A stretch of 64,000 nt of DNA from Gemmatimonadetes bacterium 2013_60CM_65_52 (lineage in GTDB: Bacteria; Gemmatimonadota; Gemmatimonadetes; Gemmatimonadales; Gemmatimonadaceae): assembly GCA_002215645.1 (NCBI GenBank), contig NGFI01000005.1, positions 240,678 through 304,677 on the forward strand, in the 5' to 3' direction. The position numbers were made by a program, and so were the translations under genes. The notes under the pieces are model-generated. The model was not told where the DNA came from and searched no databases. It saw only the letters and a program-made list of their open reading frames with translations. Below are positions 62,683 through 64,000 of the stretch, in pieces. The stretch's first letter is position 1, and every line of letters begins with the position of its first letter.

Positions 62683-63189
62683 CGCTGGTGGACACACGTT
62701 TCCTGAGCGTGTCGCCGATTCGGTCGCCCAATGGCCGTTAGCTGGCGTACGTCTCCCCACGAGAGCGGGCAGCTTCAGGTATACGTCGTGCCGTTCCCCA
62801 CTACGAGAGCCACTAAATGGGCCGTCTCGACGCGCGGTGGGTTCGGACTCAAGTGGTCGCCGAATGGGCGAGAGCTGTTGTACGTGGACGATAATAACCA
62901 CGTCATCTCCGTCGCGGTTGACACGGGACCGGTGTTCGCGATACGTCAGTCCACTATCCTGTTTCGACTTTCGTACTCACAGAAGGGTTGTTGGGGCCGC
63001 GAACTCGAATTCTCGCCGGACGGCAAGCGATTCATTCGGGTGCGGAACGGCGGCCGACCATTAGTGGACAAGATGATCTTCTGCCCCCGGCGCCGGCTTG
63101 TCCACTCTGATTACGTTGTCGGGACGGGAATCCTCGTCCGCACGCGCCGGACGTCGCTCCTCGTTCCGACCCTGGTTTTCATGGAGTAA
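62683..63189 (+). pseudogene. Decayed PD40/TolB-like C-terminus of a Ser/Thr kinase-type protein
   Basis: This frame codes for the end of a PD40 beta-propeller, as in kinase-PD40 fusions. The wanted sequence SPNGRWLAYVS..ESGQLQVYVVPFP is broken: the Trp codon is TAG at 62737-62739, and one base of shift follows within about 20 bases. Later repeats KWSPNGRELLYV and EFSPDGKRFIRVRNGG are readable, but the N-terminal kinase and most repeats are missing, and the C-terminus drifts off family. A frame with ATG 62731 is open for 152 residues, but its first residues are out of phase. The gene is best read as a truncated, frameshifted remnant. Confidence 0.7.
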
Positions 63190-63194
63190 GCGCT

Positions 63195-64000
63195 TTGCGA
63201 CGTCTCGTGCACCGTCTGGCCTCGAGTCAGGAGTTCGGCCTCGTTCTCGTTGTCGCACTCGTGACGATCATCCTGGCCTCACTCGCCGGCTCGCATCCCG
63301 ATCGCATCTCGGGTGCCATGGTCAACAACTTCTGGAACGCCAACACGCTCGTACAGACCGCCACGGACGCGAGCTTCTTCGCGATCATGGCCGTCGGCGC
63401 GACGGTCGTCATCATCTCCGGCGGCATCGACCTCTCCGTCGGCTCCATCTATGCGCTCGCCGGTGTGTCGGCGGCGTTGCTGCTCAGGCGGATGCACGGC
63501 GCGGGCGACGTCACCATCGTGCTCGCTGGCCTGGGGACGTGTCTCGGCATCGGCATTTTGTGCGGTCTTCTCAACGGCGTGCTGGTGGTGGGACTCCGCG
63601 TCCACCCCTTCATCATCACGCTCGGCAGCATGTGGATTCTGCGCGGCAGCGCATTCGTCGCCACGAAGGCGGAAAGCATTCTACTTCCGCCGCCGATGAC
63701 CGCCGTGGTGAAGGCGCCGCTCGGTCTCGGCGGCGGCCTCTATCCCGTGCCGATGCTCACGATGCTCGCGGTCACGGCGCTCGGTGCGATCTATCTCACG
63801 CGCACCGTCATGGGCCGTCACGTCTTCGCGTTCGGCGGCAGCGTCGAGGCGAGTCGCTACGCAGGGTTGCCACTCTCGCGCATTCAAGTGGGCGTGTTTG
63901 CGGTGTCGGGTCTCACTGCCGGACTCGCCGCCTTCCTCGGCGCCGGCTTTTATGGATCGGCCTCATCCGGTGACGCCCAGGGCTACGAGCTCTACGTCAT
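63195..64000 (+). CDS. Sugar-type ABC transporter permease (RbsC/XylH-like), cut by window end
   Basis: An open frame runs from TTG 63195 to the window end without stop. It begins LRRLVHRLASSQEFGLVLVV and continues through several membrane helices. The pentose/ribose permease family motif VIISGGIDLSVGSIYALAGV near residue 75 and VMGRHVFAFGGSVEASRYAG (the EAA-like loop) further on are clear. The start follows GGAG (63182-63185) by a normal spacing. Lying just beyond the xylan/xylose cluster, it probably imports xylose or a related sugar. Partners must be outside the window. Six to nine helices are predicted in the visible part. Confidence 0.9.
   Translation, partial: MRRLVHRLASSQEFGLVLVVALVTIILASLAGSHPDRISGAMVNNFWNANTLVQTATDASFFAIMAVGATVVIISGGIDLSVGSIYALAGVSAALLLRRMHGAGDVTIVLAGLGTCLGIGILCGLLNGVLVVGLRVHPFIITLGSMWILRGSAFVATKAESILLPPPMTAVVKAPLGLGGGLYPVPMLTMLAVTALGAIYLTRTVMGRHVFAFGGSVEASRYAGLPLSRIQVGVFAVSGLTAGLAAFLGAGFYGSASSGDAQGYELYV

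Noticed and set aside
1-64000. CRISPR array or cas genes
   Set aside because: I found no regularly spaced direct repeats with spacers, and no Cas motif.

Overview
This window looks like a chromosomal segment of a high-GC, Gram-negative-type environmental bacterium. My best guess is Gemmatimonadota, inferred only from gene style: large spermidine-synthase-like membrane fusions, a class I XylA with a secreted GH67 enzyme, kinase-derived PD40 repeats, and many secreted or lipoprotein proteins of unknown function. Typical backbone is GC-rich (67% in a hand-counted 60-base sample at 5041). The 12.7-30.5 kb interval reads as less GC-rich (53% in a sample at 14041).

Layout. 1-6.8 kb (+): the end of a TPR protein, a secreted protein, a DinG-type helicase fused to a RadC-like JAMM domain, an FAH-family hydrolase, a PLP aminotransferase and a TonB-like anchored protein, mostly with touching or overlapping ends. 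7-9.4 kb (-): a LexA-family repressor that has lost its self-cleavage residues, gltX and tRNA-Ser(GCT). 9.5-12.6 kb (+): a membrane-bound spermidine-synthase-like protein. 12.59-12.68 kb (-): tRNA-Ser(TGA).

12.63-30.49 kb is an accessory island. The 5' half of tRNA-Ser(TGA) is repeated exactly (45 bp) at its far edge, so the island sits between att-like direct repeats, but no integrase is visible. It holds a secreted 747-aa protein, a small HTH regulator and, on the minus strand, a defence-like cluster. In transcription order the cluster is XRE regulator - ImmA/IrrE protease, then (behind a perfect palindrome overlapping a possible promoter) DUF3892 protein - Gly-rich small protein - 1432-aa STAND/NACHT ATPase with a C-terminal PD-(D/E)XK nuclease - DUF4238 protein - HsdM - HsdS - HsdR - GIY-YIG protein. 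The STAND-nuclease plus DUF4238 pair, joined by a 4-base overlap, is the best candidate here for an undescribed antiviral system.

30.5-43 kb (-) is a long compact housekeeping run: BON protein, valS, Ig-like lipoprotein, selA, gmhB-like phosphatase, purN, purH, a 31-residue zinc ribbon coupled to purH, a DUF2723 membrane protein and a TSUP transporter. A small membrane protein and thrS run divergently. 45.4-47.8 kb (-) is a hybrid histidine kinase. 48-55.5 kb (+) is a fatty-acid/branched-chain metabolism and C1 run: thiolase, bioY, CPBP protease, hydroxyacyl-CoA dehydrogenase, acyl-CoA dehydrogenase, leucine dehydrogenase, rpiB and glyA. 55.5-60.4 kb (+) is a xylan/glucuronoxylan use cluster (GH67 alpha-glucuronidase, xylA, xylB). 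An M28 peptidase, a SET-domain methyltransferase, a decayed PD40 gene and the start of a sugar-type ABC permease close the window. Two copies of a dispersed inverted-repeat element lie at 6.83-6.97 and 45.24-45.38 kb.
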